NCBI GenBank assembly: GCA_949286015.1 | Contig: CASEBB010000013.1 | Span: 1-32,838, forward strand | Source: an uncultured Succinivibrionaceae bacterium | GTDB taxonomy: Bacteria; Pseudomonadota; Gammaproteobacteria; Enterobacterales; Succinivibrionaceae | DNA: 32,838 bases | Reading direction: 5' to 3' | Shown: in pieces, positions 1 through 9,913 of the stretch | Position numbering within the stretch: the stretch's first letter is position 1 | Layout: the number at the start of each line of letters is the position of its first letter | The notes under the pieces: generated by a model | Database searches by the model: none | Told to the model about the DNA's origin: nothing | What the model saw: the letters and a program-made list of their open reading frames with translations, nothing else | Translations under genes and position numbers: made by a program

Positions 1-120
1 GTGGACTATCAAGGGCACGCAAGTGTCACGCCTACTTTTGCCGAAAAGGCTTCTTCTGGTCCAGGAGAATCCCCAGTCGTAAGACTGGGGAGGCTTCAAA
101 ACAAGCATTGCTCTGCGTAG
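1..120 (+). CDS. tnpB: Partial C-terminal tail of IS200/IS605-type TnpB (OrfB), cut by window edge
   Basis: A reading frame is open from the first base to a TAG at 118-120, giving 39 residues that end in ...GESPVVRLG and a short basic tail. The residues ESPVVRLG are encoded by a perfect hairpin (arms 71-78 and 83-90, GTAA loop). This layout, GAATCCCC-hairpin-GGGGAGG overlapping the last codons, is typical of the right end and omega-RNA scaffold of IS200/IS605 tnpB elements. The RuvC and zinc-finger parts would lie to the left of the window, so the family cannot be confirmed from catalytic residues. It is convergent with the GH31 gene that ends at 130. The call rests on the end structure and the tail, so it is moderate. 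Confidence 0.5.
   Translation: MDYQGHASVTPTFAEKASSGPGESPVVRLGRLQNKHCSA
67..100 (+). mobile_element. IS200/IS605-like right-end hairpin
   Basis: CCCCAGTC (71-78) and GACTGGGG (83-90) form a perfect 8-bp stem with a GTAA loop. It is preceded by GAAT and followed by AGGCTTCAA. A near-identical hairpin with a compensatory change (CCCCACTC/GAGTGGGG) sits at 32768-32787. The hairpin may also end transcription of the GH31 gene arriving from the right. Confidence 0.5.
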
Positions 121-129
121 AACCAGAGC
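110..129 (-). terminator. Possible weak terminator of the first GH31 gene
   Basis: GCTCTG (110-115) and CAGAGC (124-129) pair around an 8-nt loop directly after the GH31 stop codon. On the minus strand the stem is followed by a broken T tract (AATGCTTGTTTTG). The T run is poor, so this is tentative. Confidence 0.3.
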
Positions 130-2751
130 TTAGCCGTTATTCTCCATGCCAATCAGGTCAAAGTGCTTAGTGCTCACCACCAGCGTAAACTTATCCTGCT
201 GTGGCTTGCGGCACTTAATCTCAATCACCCGTGAGGACATGTTGTAGTACCAGCCACTGTCAGCAGCGGCAAAGTCATCCGGAACCAGATAGCGCGTCAG
301 CTCCTCACCCTCACAGCTGACAAAGAGCGCGCCTTTAAGCTTGCTCACCACCTGTACGTACAGCTGCTCATAGGAGTGCTCATACGAGCCTGTCTTGTCA
401 AACTTAAGCTCCAGATGCTCGCCAGGAGTTACCGTAATCCTAGTCTGAGCGTACACTCCCTGCTCAAAGTCCTTACTGTGGCCATCATCTTCGTAATAAT
501 CAAAGCTAAATGGCTCCGTAGCGGACGAAGCTGCCACCAACACCTGTAAGGTCTTGACCTGATCAAAGACAATGCGCTTGATGTCGTCTGAGGTGATAAC
601 AATGGAGTTATCACGCAGGAACATTGGTATGGTCGTGCTCGTCACTGGGTAGTTAACGACCTGACCGCCCTCATAGGCCTTAAAGTTGTCATTGAGGTCA
701 TACCAAGTCACACCTGCAGGCAGGTACAGTGGACGCTGGGTCTGACCCTTTTCCAGCACCGTCGCCACTAAGAGTGATGGGCCAAACATAAAGCTCAGGC
801 TCTGGTCAGTTAAGCAGCGCGCATCCTGTTCAAACTCCATAAACAGTGGGCGCCACACTGGTAAGCCCTCAGTTGCCGCCACGCGCATCAGAGAATAGAG
901 GTAAATGAGATGGCGATAGCGTAAGGCATATGCCGCCTTAATCTCCTCCATGTACTCTGGGTACATAAAAGGCTGCGTCACGGTGTTGTCGTTATTGGCG
1001 GAGTTCATGGTAAAGCGCGGCTGGAAGACACCATTTTGCACCCAGCGCAGCATCAGCTCCGCCTCAGGGGCGGGGCCTGCAAAGCCACCAATATCGCAGC
1101 CCATATTGGCCACACCGCTCACGCCCATGCCTAAGATGGTCGCGACATTAAACTTTAAGGTGCGCCATGAAGTGAGGTTATCGCCACCCCACACTTGGGC
1201 ATAACGCTGCACACCGGCAAAGCCCGCACGGTTAATGATGTAAGGGCGCTCATTAGGGTAGACCGCCGCAATGGCTTTTTTCGCGGTATAGGCCATCATA
1301 TTGGACTGAATACTCTTGTACTCCGCCATGGTGCCGCCCTTACCTTCGGCTGCCACCACCGCCTCGCGATCTTCTACACCATCAAACTCGTTATTGTCAT
1401 TCCAGACGGTCTTGGTGCCCATCTTGAGAATGCGCTCTTGCAGCAGGTGTGACCACGCCTCACGACCTTGGGGGCCGGTAAAGTCCACAAAGTAGCCAGG
1501 GCCGCCCCACCATCTGCCCACGTAGTAAGGATCGCCTGCCACCTGCTTCTGCTGTGACTCAAGCTCCGCTTGTGGCTTTTTCACAAGGGCATCGCGCTCT
1601 AAGTAGTACTCCTTGTAAGGGTGGCCCATGAGCACGCCTGGCTTTAAGTTCGGGATAACGTTAATGCCCATGCCATTGAGCTTGGCAAAGAACTCCTCTG
1701 GCTTAGGGAAGCGGCGTAAATTCCAATTAAAGGTGTAGCGCAACTTGTCTTTTTCGCCTGCACTATAGCCACTGGCCAGCCAGAAGTTGTCTACTAAGAT
1801 GCCGCTGTCGCGCATCTTATTAAGCACCTTGTAGATTTCCTGATCGCAGTCCTTATCCAGCTCGGCGTAGTACATGGTCGAGGCCGTAAAGCCCATCTCC
1901 TGCAGCGTTGGCATGGCGCTCTTACCGGTAAGATCGGTATAATGGCGGACTACGTCCTTAAGGTGAGGGCCATTGATGAGGAAGAGGTCAATATCGCCAC
2001 CATCAACCTGATAGTAGCTGTAAGGCTCCCAGTAACCGCTGCGCTCGTTGCCCATGTCAAAGACCGCATCGTAGGAGTTGTTATAGAAGAGGCCGACGTA
2101 GTGGTTTTGCTGGTCGTTAACGCGCACATAAAATGGGATGTGCTTGTAAAGTGGCTCGCCACATTCAGGATCGTGGCCAATAGCATCCTTAGGGCAGAGG
2201 CGCATGTGACGGCCGCGCTTGTCTAAATAGCCCGTCTTTTCACCAAAGCCAAAGAAGTGATCATGCTGCTGATCGATGAGGTTGTAGTGGGTGAGGCGTC
2301 CTAAGTGATCCTTATCAAAAGCACGCTCGGTGAGGTCTGAATAGACCACTGCACCGCTTAACTTATCGCGCAGCTTAAAGGACAGTGGGTGCTTGCGCAT
2401 GATGAGCTCGACGTGCTCAGTGGCAAAAACCACCTCTTTCTCAGTATCGGCGGAGATCTCGGCCATAACGCCGCTGACGCGCTGGCGCTCATCAGCAAAG
2501 AGCTCATCGAGGTCATCGGCCCATGCGGTACGCACTAAGGCATAGGAGTGCTCGACCATGCCCTCACGCCACAACTGTTCTAAGCTCATGGCACTGTAGT
2601 CGGTGCCACGCGGATCAAAATGCACGCGCACTCTTAAGATGTCTGCACTGAGGCATTGGATTTTGACGCGGGCACCGGCGGCTAAGACAATATAACCGCA
2701 TTCACCATCTTGCGTGAAAGCACGCACTTGCTGGACGTCTTTAACAAACAT
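130..2751 (-). CDS. GH31 family alpha-glycosidase, copy A (cytoplasmic)
   Basis: An 873-residue retaining alpha-glycosidase of family GH31. An N-terminal beta-sandwich region (about 1-270) carries GFGEK at 168-172. The barrel (about 280-640) has MYYAELDKDCDQ at 293-304, the nucleophile motif WNDNNEF with D452, and the acid/base motif WGGDN with D524; GCDIGGF lies at 551-557. C-terminal beta domains follow. There is no signal peptide, so it should act on an imported substrate in the cytoplasm. The start is preceded by AAAGG at a usable distance. Its paralogue lies at 7406-9913, with a TRAP transporter between them. A terminator at 3470-3510 separates it from that transporter, so it probably has its own promoter. 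GH31 covers alpha-glucosidase, xylosidase, galactosidase and other activities. The exact substrate cannot be read from the sequence. Confidence 0.92.
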   Translation of the reverse strand: MFVKDVQQVRAFTQDGECGYIVLAAGARVKIQCLSADILRVRVHFDPRGTDYSAMSLEQLWREGMVEHSYALVRTAWADDLDELFADERQRVSGVMAEISADTEKEVVFATEHVELIMRKHPLSFKLRDKLSGAVVYSDLTERAFDKDHLGRLTHYNLIDQQHDHFFGFGEKTGYLDKRGRHMRLCPKDAIGHDPECGEPLYKHIPFYVRVNDQQNHYVGLFYNNSYDAVFDMGNERSGYWEPYSYYQVDGGDIDLFLINGPHLKDVVRHYTDLTGKSAMPTLQEMGFTASTMYYAELDKDCDQEIYKVLNKMRDSGILVDNFWLASGYSAGEKDKLRYTFNWNLRRFPKPEEFFAKLNGMGINVIPNLKPGVLMGHPYKEYYLERDALVKKPQAELESQQKQVAGDPYYVGRWWGGPGYFVDFTGPQGREAWSHLLQERILKMGTKTVWNDNNEFDGVEDREAVVAAEGKGGTMAEYKSIQSNMMAYTAKKAIAAVYPNERPYIINRAGFAGVQRYAQVWGGDNLTSWRTLKFNVATILGMGVSGVANMGCDIGGFAGPAPEAELMLRWVQNGVFQPRFTMNSANNDNTVTQPFMYPEYMEEIKAAYALRYRHLIYLYSLMRVAATEGLPVWRPLFMEFEQDARCLTDQSLSFMFGPSLLVATVLEKGQTQRPLYLPAGVTWYDLNDNFKAYEGGQVVNYPVTSTTIPMFLRDNSIVITSDDIKRIVFDQVKTLQVLVAASSATEPFSFDYYEDDGHSKDFEQGVYAQTRITVTPGEHLELKFDKTGSYEHSYEQLYVQVVSKLKGALFVSCEGEELTRYLVPDDFAAADSGWYYNMSSRVIEIKCRKPQQDKFTLVVSTKHFDLIGMENNG

Positions 2752-3678
2752 GACGCACTGCCTTTATTGGTTACGAGCAAACAAAAAGCGGCTCTACTCC
2801 CAGTTTGGTGGAGAAGGCACCCAGCCTACTCTGCGCACACTACTCTGCGGTGGCTAACACTAAGCGCCATAACCACCATGCAGGTGCTGGCCTCAAGGTG
2901 GGTGGCGACGTGGCGTGGTGGTATCCACCAAACACTCTGAGTAGAGCCCAAAAATCGAGGAAAGATTGAGGAGAGATTGAGGAAAGGCTGACACAGCCTA
3001 TATGGAGCTAAAAACAGCAACAGCCGCAGCGGAGCACACTTTTAAGAGCGGGGCAGGTATGTGGTGAGCCACTGCTCCGAGGTCGCTACTACAAGGTACA
3101 AGTTAGCTACTTTGAGGCAGCAACAGTACCTCTGCACCTGCGACTACTCTGGACTTAAAACCGATCACCGTGCGCTCTGCTGCGCTCTTGCGTAGGGTTA
3201 CACCTTGAGGTCAGTCCTGTGCCCCTAACACCTATTTCCCACCAAAAGTATGCACCCCCACTTTGCAGCGCCGTCGCTGCTTCATGGTGTCTCTAGGATA
3301 AAAGCGTTAACGCCCTTATCTCAAGGTAGCAAAGAGCGGCTGCGGACAAACAGACCTTACTGCCAACAGGCCTTGCTTTAGGACTTTGTAGGTGAGGAGA
3401 ACTTTTGGTAAGAAAATCCACCTTAGTGAACTCTTGCTGTAGCAGCAGCTGCTGCTGCCAGCTCTGCTGAAAAAGAAAGCCGTGATGCGAATCACTCCAC
3501 ATCGCGGCTTGAGCTAATGTGAGATTACTCAGAAACCGAAGCAGCCGCCCACAATGGCGCCACCACACCACTCCACACCACTGATGCGTTTTATGCGGGC
3601 GGTAGCTGAGGCCCTGCCCCAGCAGAGCCTATACTCAGGAAGGCTGCATCTTTTCTGCTTCTCTGCGAGAGGATGCCC
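2752..3678. other. 927-bp intergenic region with repeats and hairpins
   Basis: No convincing gene. It must hold the promoter of the GH31 gene that starts at 2751. A perfect small hairpin (GCAGCG 3265-3270, CGCTGC 3275-3280) is visible. At about 3310-3410 there is a diverged relative of the repeat found at 16884-17705: CTTATCTCAAGG, then AGAACTTTTGGTAA. A palindromic triplet stretch GCAGCAGCTGCTGC lies near 3434. The transporter's terminator is listed separately. Confidence 0.55.
3470..3510 (-). terminator. Rho-independent terminator of the dctPQM operon
   Basis: Read on the minus strand, AAGCCGCGATG pairs with CATCACGGCTT around a 12-nt loop with a single A-C mismatch, and is followed by TCTTTTTC. 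It lies about 170 bp after the dctM stop and points the right way to end the TRAP operon before the next GH31 gene. Confidence 0.7.
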
Positions 3679-4980
3679 TTAGACTAAGCCCATCATCTCA
3701 GGAATAAAGAGCGAAATCGCTGGCACATAAGTCAGCACTAACAGGATCGCAATCAGCACCGCAAAGTATGGCAGCAGCATCATCGACACACGCTCGATCG
3801 AAATCTTGTTAATACCGCAGCCCACAAACAGCACCGAACCTACTGGTGGTGTCATCGAGCCAATGCACATGTTGAAGATCAGCACCACACCAAAGTGCAC
3901 TGGAGACATGCCTAACGACACGCAAATTGGCAGGAAGATTGGGGTAAAGATCAGGATAGCTGGGGTGATATCCATGAACATGCCCACAATCAGTAAGATG
4001 AGGTTGATGAGGAAGAAGATCACGTACTTGTTGTCACTTAAGGACAGCAAGCCCTCAGCGATGGCATCAGGAATACCAGAGTAAGCCATTACCCACGACA
4101 TCGCCGACGAGGTCGAGATTAAGAACAGAATGATGCCACTGGTGCAAGCACTGTCCACTAAGATCTTGGTGAACTTCTCCATGGTAATGGAGCGATAGAG
4201 CACCGATAAGAACAAGCAGTACACCACGCAGACCGCAGCACCCTCAGTAGCCGTGAACACGCCCGAAACAATACCACCGATTACGATGATAATGAGCAGG
4301 AAGCTTGGCATGGCATCTAAGGTGATCTTTAACGCCGTCTTTAAAGGCACCACACCAGTGGTTGGGTACTTGTGAGCACGGGCATAGAGGTAGGCCACCA
4401 CCATTACACCCAGACCCATTAAAATGCCTGGAATGTAACCGGCCATAAACAGCGCCGAAATCGAGACGCCACCCACCACCGTGGAGTACACAATGAAGGC
4501 CGAGGTTGGAGGAATGAGCAGACCCGTAGGCGCCGAAGCGATGTTCACGGCCGTGGCATAGGCCATGTCATACTTCTCTTCCTTTTGGATTGGGTTGATA
4601 CTGCCCCCCATAGCCGAAGCAGCGGCCACGGCAGAGCCCGCCAGCGCACCAAAAAGCATGTTACCTAAGACATTGGCCTGCGCTAAGGAACCAGGGATAA
4701 AGCCGCAGAAGAGCTTGGCAAAGTTAATCATGCGGCGGGCAATACCACCGTTATTCATGATGTTACCGGCCAAAATGAACAGCGGCACGGCCAAAAGCGA
4801 GAAGCTCTCCACACCGGAATTCATTTTCTGCATGCAGATGAACACGACCTGATCCCACGATAAGGTGGTAAGTGCAGTCACCACCGAGGAGATCAGAATA
4901 CTGACGCTAATTGGCACGCTGAGCGCCAAAAGGCAGAAGAAGACGGCAAAAAGTACTACCGTCGTTAAGGCAATAGACAT
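3679..4980 (-). CDS. dctM: TRAP transporter large permease, DctM family
   Basis: A 433-residue protein that is hydrophobic throughout, with about 12 membrane segments, the usual size and character of the DctM subunit that couples sodium to solute import. Family hallmarks are VPLFILAGNIMNNGG near residue 64, GLLIPPTSAFIVYS in the middle, GVFTATEGAAV in the second half and MDITPAILIFTPIFLP later on. The start codon sits three bases after the dctQ stop, with GGAG nine bases upstream inside the end of dctQ, so the two are translationally coupled. It is the last gene of dctPQM and a terminator follows at 3470-3510. The two GH31 glycosidases on either side suggest the cargo is a glycoside or a sugar acid (inference). 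Confidence 0.95.
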   Translation of the reverse strand: MSIALTTVVLFAVFFCLLALSVPISVSILISSVVTALTTLSWDQVVFICMQKMNSGVESFSLLAVPLFILAGNIMNNGGIARRMINFAKLFCGFIPGSLAQANVLGNMLFGALAGSAVAAASAMGGSINPIQKEEKYDMAYATAVNIASAPTGLLIPPTSAFIVYSTVVGGVSISALFMAGYIPGILMGLGVMVVAYLYARAHKYPTTGVVPLKTALKITLDAMPSFLLIIIVIGGIVSGVFTATEGAAVCVVYCLFLSVLYRSITMEKFTKILVDSACTSGIILFLISTSSAMSWVMAYSGIPDAIAEGLLSLSDNKYVIFFLINLILLIVGMFMDITPAILIFTPIFLPICVSLGMSPVHFGVVLIFNMCIGSMTPPVGSVLFVGCGINKISIERVSMMLLPYFAVLIAILLVLTYVPAISLFIPEMMGLV

Positions 4981-4983
4981 CGC

Positions 4984-5568
4984 TTATTTCTCCTGTGGCT
5001 TATCCGTATCGCTGCTCGTGCCAGAAGACTCAGAAAGCTCCTTGGCATCCACTACGACCTGCTCCATTTGCACCGCTGGCGCGCTTAAATCTACGCCCGT
5101 GATGTCCTCATAGAGGTTGATAATCTGGGCAATGATGATAAACACGCCAGAAATTGGCGCCATGCAGTACACCAACGAACGTGGGATACCTAACAGCGCG
5201 GAGTACTCCATGGAAGCGGAGATGGCCAGCTTGGTACCACCGTAGACGATGACGAGCAGCGCCACTAACAGGATCAGCACATCCACCGCAATGGTAATAG
5301 TGCGGCGCGGGCCCTCAGAGAAGCGGTCACGGACAAAGGTCAGCGCCATGTGCTCTCGTGAGGAGAATGCGTAGGCAGCACCAATAAAGCCTGTCCAGAT
5401 CAGGCAGTCACGCACCAGCTCCTCAGTAAAGGAGGCGGGGTCATTCATGACGTAGCGGGTAAACACCTGCCACAGCACCAGCAAGGTCATAACGACCAAG
5501 AGCACGGTGCATAAGCGGGCTAAGACGTAAGTCATGCCGCGCTTTAACTTCCAGAAAAAGTAATACAT
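4984..5568 (-). CDS. dctQ: TRAP transporter small permease, DctQ family
   Basis: A 194-residue protein with four predicted membrane segments (about 14-38, 50-70, 89-112 and 130-155). It contains FTEELVRDCLIWTGFIGAAYA, the usual DctQ signature around the second segment. The tail after residue 160 is hydrophilic and acidic (SESSGTSSDTDKPQEK) and somewhat longer than typical. It lies 17 bp after dctP and 3 bp before dctM, in the canonical order P-Q-M. It pairs with DctM to form the membrane part of the transporter. Confidence 0.93.
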   Translation of the reverse strand: MYYFFWKLKRGMTYVLARLCTVLLVVMTLLVLWQVFTRYVMNDPASFTEELVRDCLIWTGFIGAAYAFSSREHMALTFVRDRFSEGPRRTITIAVDVLILLVALLVIVYGGTKLAISASMEYSALLGIPRSLVYCMAPISGVFIIIAQIINLYEDITGVDLSAPAVQMEQVVVDAKELSESSGTSSDTDKPQEK

Positions 5569-5585
5569 AAACTCAGCGCTCCGTC

Positions 5586-6641
5586 TTAGATCTGATCAGC
5601 CTCTGCTTTGGTGGCGGTACCAGCACGGATATCGTCGATAAGCTGTAACAGGTGCTTTACGCCAGGATACTCCTCAGAGTACTTGCTGAGCATTGGCTCC
5701 GTAGCCTTGCGGAAAGCCTCTTTATCCACGTCGTAGACAAAGGTCACCCCCATTTGGTCACGTGCCTCGACCACCGCATCTTCGATGGCTTGATCCCACA
5801 TATCTTGGTGCGCTACTGTGGAGTGACGTGCGGCCTCTTCCATAATCTGCTGATCCTCAGGACTTAAGTTATCCCAAGAGCGGCTGGAGATCACCAGCGC
5901 ATCAGGAATCATGGCGTGCTGGTCGACAGAGTAGACCTTGCAGATTTCACCGTGCTTACCTAAGGTTAAGGCGGTCTCGTTGTTCTCGGTACCATCGATC
6001 ACACCGGTTTGCAGCGAGGTAAAGACGTCACCATAGGACATAGCCACTGGGGTACCGCCCATCATCGATACCATCTCCGTTTGCGAGGCCATGTCTTGCA
6101 CACGGATCTTTAAGCCGTGTAAGTCCTCAGGCTTACGGATTGGCTTGTCTACGGTGTAGAAGGAGCGAGCACCGGAGGTGTAGTAGGTTAAGGTCACAAA
6201 GCCCTTATCGTGGCTGGTCTTGAAGAACTCGTACATGGCATCGCTGTCCATGACGTTGTAGAAGTCTTCAGTGTCCTTAAAGACGTAAGGCAGACCAAAG
6301 GTGTGATAGGCATCCTGATAGGTCGCCAGCATTGGTGAGGAGACCTTAGTCATAGCAATCACACCGGCCATCACCTGCTCCATTTGCTCAAGCTCAGAGC
6401 CCAGCTGGCCGTTAGGGAAGATCTTGATCTTGATGCGCCCATTAGTGCGCTCAGCGACCTCATCGGCAAATTGCTGAATAGCGATGTGCACCGTGTGGGT
6501 TTCACTCAGACTGTGCGCAAGGGTCAACACCATTGGCTTTTCAGGCGTAGCCTCTTGGCTATTGGTGGCGCTTTGCTCACTACAGGAGCAGAGGCCGACC
6601 ATGGCCATAGCGACCAGCGCCGCTTTGATTAGAGCTTTCAT
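5586..6641 (-). CDS. dctP: TRAP transporter solute-binding protein, DctP family
   Basis: A 351-residue binding protein. The N-terminus is a signal sequence ending LCSC (C20), which reads as a lipobox, so it may be lipid-anchored rather than freely periplasmic. The mature part has the DctP core: FGLPYVFKDTEDF at 115-127, GARSFYT at 157-163, LKIRVQD at 177-183 whose R180 is the family's carboxylate-binding arginine, and GVIDGTENNETAL at 213-225. The last segment resembles sugar-acid binders such as those for uronates or diketogulonate, so an acidic carbohydrate is the likely ligand (inference). GAGAGGA lies about 13 bases before the ATG, which is somewhat far. It is the first gene of dctPQM. 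Confidence 0.94.
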   Translation of the reverse strand: MKALIKAALVAMAMVGLCSCSEQSATNSQEATPEKPMVLTLAHSLSETHTVHIAIQQFADEVAERTNGRIKIKIFPNGQLGSELEQMEQVMAGVIAMTKVSSPMLATYQDAYHTFGLPYVFKDTEDFYNVMDSDAMYEFFKTSHDKGFVTLTYYTSGARSFYTVDKPIRKPEDLHGLKIRVQDMASQTEMVSMMGGTPVAMSYGDVFTSLQTGVIDGTENNETALTLGKHGEICKVYSVDQHAMIPDALVISSRSWDNLSPEDQQIMEEAARHSTVAHQDMWDQAIEDAVVEARDQMGVTFVYDVDKEAFRKATEPMLSKYSEEYPGVKHLLQLIDDIRAGTATKAEADQI

Positions 6642-7405
6642 AGAAAAACTGACATCCTCTCACATTGCAACAACAACAAGACGCTGTATGGCCTCCACCA
6701 CACAGCCTGTGGCCATCAGCAGAGCAGATGGCAATGGCTCTTTGCTCGTAAGCCCCAAGCTCACCGCCCCCACTCTCCTATCCACTATCAGGAATAACAA
6801 GACAGGAAAAGCAGAGGCTCAGCTGTGGCTACCAAATACCAGCAAACAGCCTTTTTGGCAGTGACACAGTCACTACTGTTCTGGATGGGAAAAGTCCGCA
6901 GCAGCACCTCCCAAACAGGTGCTATTGCGAGGCGCTTGCACCAAACACTACCGCGAGGCGCTAAGCTCAGCGCGGCGCTACCGAAAGGCGCTGCCGCTAA
7001 GGAACGACTGACTTAAGAGATGACGAGATTTAGGACAAGAGAACATGCCCATCTAAAAGTAGGCTCAGGCTAAGCTGCACCCTTTATCTCGAGGTGTAGG
7101 TTGTTGCCTGCACTCACCCCTGCCGCCGTCCGTTATGAGATCACTCACTCATCAGCGTTACGCCATACACTCGCACTACTGCGCAAACACTCTTCCCACA
7201 AAACCATTTCCCAGCAAACGCCAGCACTACTGACCATTACCACAAATCTTACCCCCTCAAGTGCTCCCTAAGCTCTGCTCAATTGAGCCCTGTAAGCAGC
7301 ATAAAGAGCTTATGCAGCGCTGTTCTCAAGAGGTCATCTCAGATGATGATGATGACAACCGGCACAAGAAGCAACTCAGGGTGGTAAAACTTGCGGCAAA
7401 AGTCC
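6642..7405. other. 764-bp intergenic region upstream of dctP, with repeat fragments
   Basis: No credible gene. It should contain the promoter of dctPQM, but I cannot fix its -10 and -35. GCGAGGCGCT occurs twice and a variant once in 6927-6985. A 16-bp sequence at about 6996-7012 recurs inverted at about 21793-21808. CTTTATCTCGAGGTG near 7081 is a member of the dispersed CTCGAGATAA family. A (GAT)4 run lies near 7342. Confidence 0.5.
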
Positions 7406-9913
7406 TTACATGCCGATCATGTCAAATGGGGCAAAAGAGATCGTGACCTCGTAGTCCTGCTTGATCGCTGGGTACTTAATCTCCACGCACTTACGGCTCT
7501 GCGAGTAGTACCACGCGGCCGTAGCCTGCTCAAAGTCAGGACGGTGCAGCAGGTGCTCTAAGCGCTGACCATTAAGCTCCACATAGAATGGGCACTTCTC
7601 GTGGTGAATGACGTAGAGCTTGACCGCCTCAATCGGACTGACGAAGTCACCCTCATAGTGGAAGTTAAACTTGGTGAGGGTGCCAGCGTGCATGTCGATC
7701 GTGGTCTTTAAGAACTTGCCCTGCTCGTAATCGTAGGAGACGCCGTCATCCTCATAGAGGGTAAAGGAGCCATCCTTATCTGGAGCGGCAATGATCTCAA
7801 GGTGCTTGACCTGATCACGTTGCAGATTGCGGATCTTGTCCTCAGCCCCCGCCATAACCACCAGCGCACCCGAGCGCAGGAACATTGGAATCGAGGCTAA
7901 GTCTACAGGGAAGGTCACACTCTGCCCACCCTCGTAACGGGCAAAGGTCTTAAAGTCGTAGAAGACCTCACCTGAAGGGAAGTAGACCTCACGCTCAGTT
8001 TGGCCTTGGTGCAAGACGTTAGCGATCAAGAGCGAGGAGCCCAGCATAAAGGTCTCGGCCTCGTCATAGACCTGTGGATCCTGCTGGAACTCAAGGAGCA
8101 TTGGGCTAAAGTAAGGTAATCCCGTCTCATGGGCGCGGTACATCAGCGAGTAAAGGTAAGGCGAGAGACGGTAGCGCAGGTTGATGGCATCGTGAATCAG
8201 ATGCTTGCTGCCGGAGTACATCCATGGCTCAGTTACGGAGTTATCCACATTGACCGAGTGGATAGAGAAGCGTGGCTGGAAGATACCATTTTGTACCCAG
8301 CGCACAAAGAGCTCCTCCGTTGGGGCTGGGCCGTAGAAGCCACCGATATCCGAGCCTTGGTTGGCCACACCTGACAGCGACATGCCCAGCATGGTGCCCA
8401 CGTTGTACTGTAAGGTCTCGTAGCAGGTTAAGTTATCACCAGACCACGTTTGGGCATAACGCTGAATGCCCGCGTGACCCGAGCGGCAGACCACAAATGG
8501 GCGGCGGTTTGGATAGTACTCGCGCAGGGCCTCGACCGTGATCTGGCACATGATGCTGCTGACCACCGACTTCATCTCAAGGACGGTCTTATCTAAGCCC
8601 TCAACCCACATGCGGCAATCTTTGTTGACGATGCTGTCAAGCTCACAGTTGTCATTCCACACACTGTAGCAGCCGTAAGCAAAGAGGTGATCCTTCAGCT
8701 GTTGCTTCCAGTAATCGCGGGTCTCAGGCTTCGTCAAATCAGCAAAATAGCCCTTACCACCCCACCACGTACCGATAGCTGGCTCATCGGACTTCTCTTC
8801 ACGCACAAAGATGTGGTGCGCAAGCATGTCATCCATGTTAGGGTGCACGCAGAGAATGCCTGGCTTGACGTTAGGCGAGACTACAATGCCTAAGTCATCC
8901 ATAGCCTTGAAGTAAGCGGCTGGATCAGGGAAGCGCTCATCGTTCCAGGTAAAGACGCAGCGCTTTAAGCCCGCAGTGGTGTTAGCGGTGCAGTAGCCAG
9001 AAGAGAGCTGGAAGCCGTCAATACCGATATCTTCGGCCTTGGCCGTCTCAATAAACTTGCAGATAGCCTGATCGCAATCCTTATCAAGCTCGGCGTAGTA
9101 CATCGACGAGCCTAAGTAGCCTAAAGCAGCCTTTGGTAAGAGGATGCTCTTGCCAGTAAGGTCGGTGTAACGCTCGATGACCTCTTTGACCGATGGGCCC
9201 TTGATGAAGAAGAGATCGAGATCGCCCTTGCTCACACGCACAGTGGAGTGACGGTGCCAGTAATTGCTCTTACGACGGCCCATGTCGAAATCACACTCCG
9301 AGGAGGTGTGATAGAAGTAGCCGGAGGCAATTTTGGTGTGGTGGTTGAGCTTAATGTAGAAAGGGATGTGCTTGTAGAGGGAATCGGTGTACTGTGGGTC
9401 GTAGCCCATAGCGTCAGTTGGGCACATGGTCATAAAGGCCTGCGCCTTATTGAACTTGCCACCCTTTTCACCAAAGCCGTAGAAACCGTCGTCAGCCTCA
9501 ATTTCGGAGGTGTGCACACGGCGGAAGTTGCTGTCTTCTTGTAAGGCTAAGTCCACACAGTCGCGGTGCAGCACGTTACCCTCAAGGTCTTGAATCTCGA
9601 TCTGATATGGATCCTTGTGCACCATCACCTTTAAGGCGGAGCTTTGCAGGACAAAGCAGTCACCGTTATCGACTAAGGTGCTTGGTGCAACCTCGACCTT
9701 GTGGCGATAAGCGCGCATCATGTCGTCAGTGACGCTGTCCCATGCAGTCATGACCAGCGAGTAGGAGTACTCCTTAAAATCGCCATCGAAACCAGCGCGC
9801 ATACGCACGATTTCTGGGGTCAAAAAGTAAAGGCGCACTGGGCAGGCATCAGTCTGAAGCTCGTAGTAGTTATCTTGAGCCTCACAGCTCAGAGCTTTGG
9901 TGCAAACGCGCAT
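7406..9913 (-). CDS. GH31 family alpha-glycosidase, copy B (cytoplasmic)
   Basis: An 835-residue paralogue of the gene at 130-2751, collinear along its length. GFGEK is at 146-150, MYYAELDKDCDQ at 271-282, the nucleophile motif WNDNCEL has D421, and SGDN has the acid/base D493. There is no signal peptide, so it is a cytoplasmic enzyme. GAGGG lies about five bases before the ATG, a good ribosome binding site. It is divergent from the AraC-type gene across a 950-bp region and lies upstream of dctPQM on the same strand. The second motif residue differs from copy A (NDNC against NDNN), as do neighbouring loop residues, so the two enzymes may prefer different linkages or chain ends. Substrate unknown. 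Confidence 0.92.
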   Translation of the reverse strand: MRVCTKALSCEAQDNYYELQTDACPVRLYFLTPEIVRMRAGFDGDFKEYSYSLVMTAWDSVTDDMMRAYRHKVEVAPSTLVDNGDCFVLQSSALKVMVHKDPYQIEIQDLEGNVLHRDCVDLALQEDSNFRRVHTSEIEADDGFYGFGEKGGKFNKAQAFMTMCPTDAMGYDPQYTDSLYKHIPFYIKLNHHTKIASGYFYHTSSECDFDMGRRKSNYWHRHSTVRVSKGDLDLFFIKGPSVKEVIERYTDLTGKSILLPKAALGYLGSSMYYAELDKDCDQAICKFIETAKAEDIGIDGFQLSSGYCTANTTAGLKRCVFTWNDERFPDPAAYFKAMDDLGIVVSPNVKPGILCVHPNMDDMLAHHIFVREEKSDEPAIGTWWGGKGYFADLTKPETRDYWKQQLKDHLFAYGCYSVWNDNCELDSIVNKDCRMWVEGLDKTVLEMKSVVSSIMCQITVEALREYYPNRRPFVVCRSGHAGIQRYAQTWSGDNLTCYETLQYNVGTMLGMSLSGVANQGSDIGGFYGPAPTEELFVRWVQNGIFQPRFSIHSVNVDNSVTEPWMYSGSKHLIHDAINLRYRLSPYLYSLMYRAHETGLPYFSPMLLEFQQDPQVYDEAETFMLGSSLLIANVLHQGQTEREVYFPSGEVFYDFKTFARYEGGQSVTFPVDLASIPMFLRSGALVVMAGAEDKIRNLQRDQVKHLEIIAAPDKDGSFTLYEDDGVSYDYEQGKFLKTTIDMHAGTLTKFNFHYEGDFVSPIEAVKLYVIHHEKCPFYVELNGQRLEHLLHRPDFEQATAAWYYSQSRKCVEIKYPAIKQDYEVTISFAPFDMIGM

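Noticed and set aside
130..2751. Sulfoquinovosidase (YihQ-type GH31) as the specific activity
   Set aside because: TRAP transport of an acidic ligand made this attractive, but I cannot see the sulfonate-binding residues with confidence and no sulfoquinovose catabolic genes are present.
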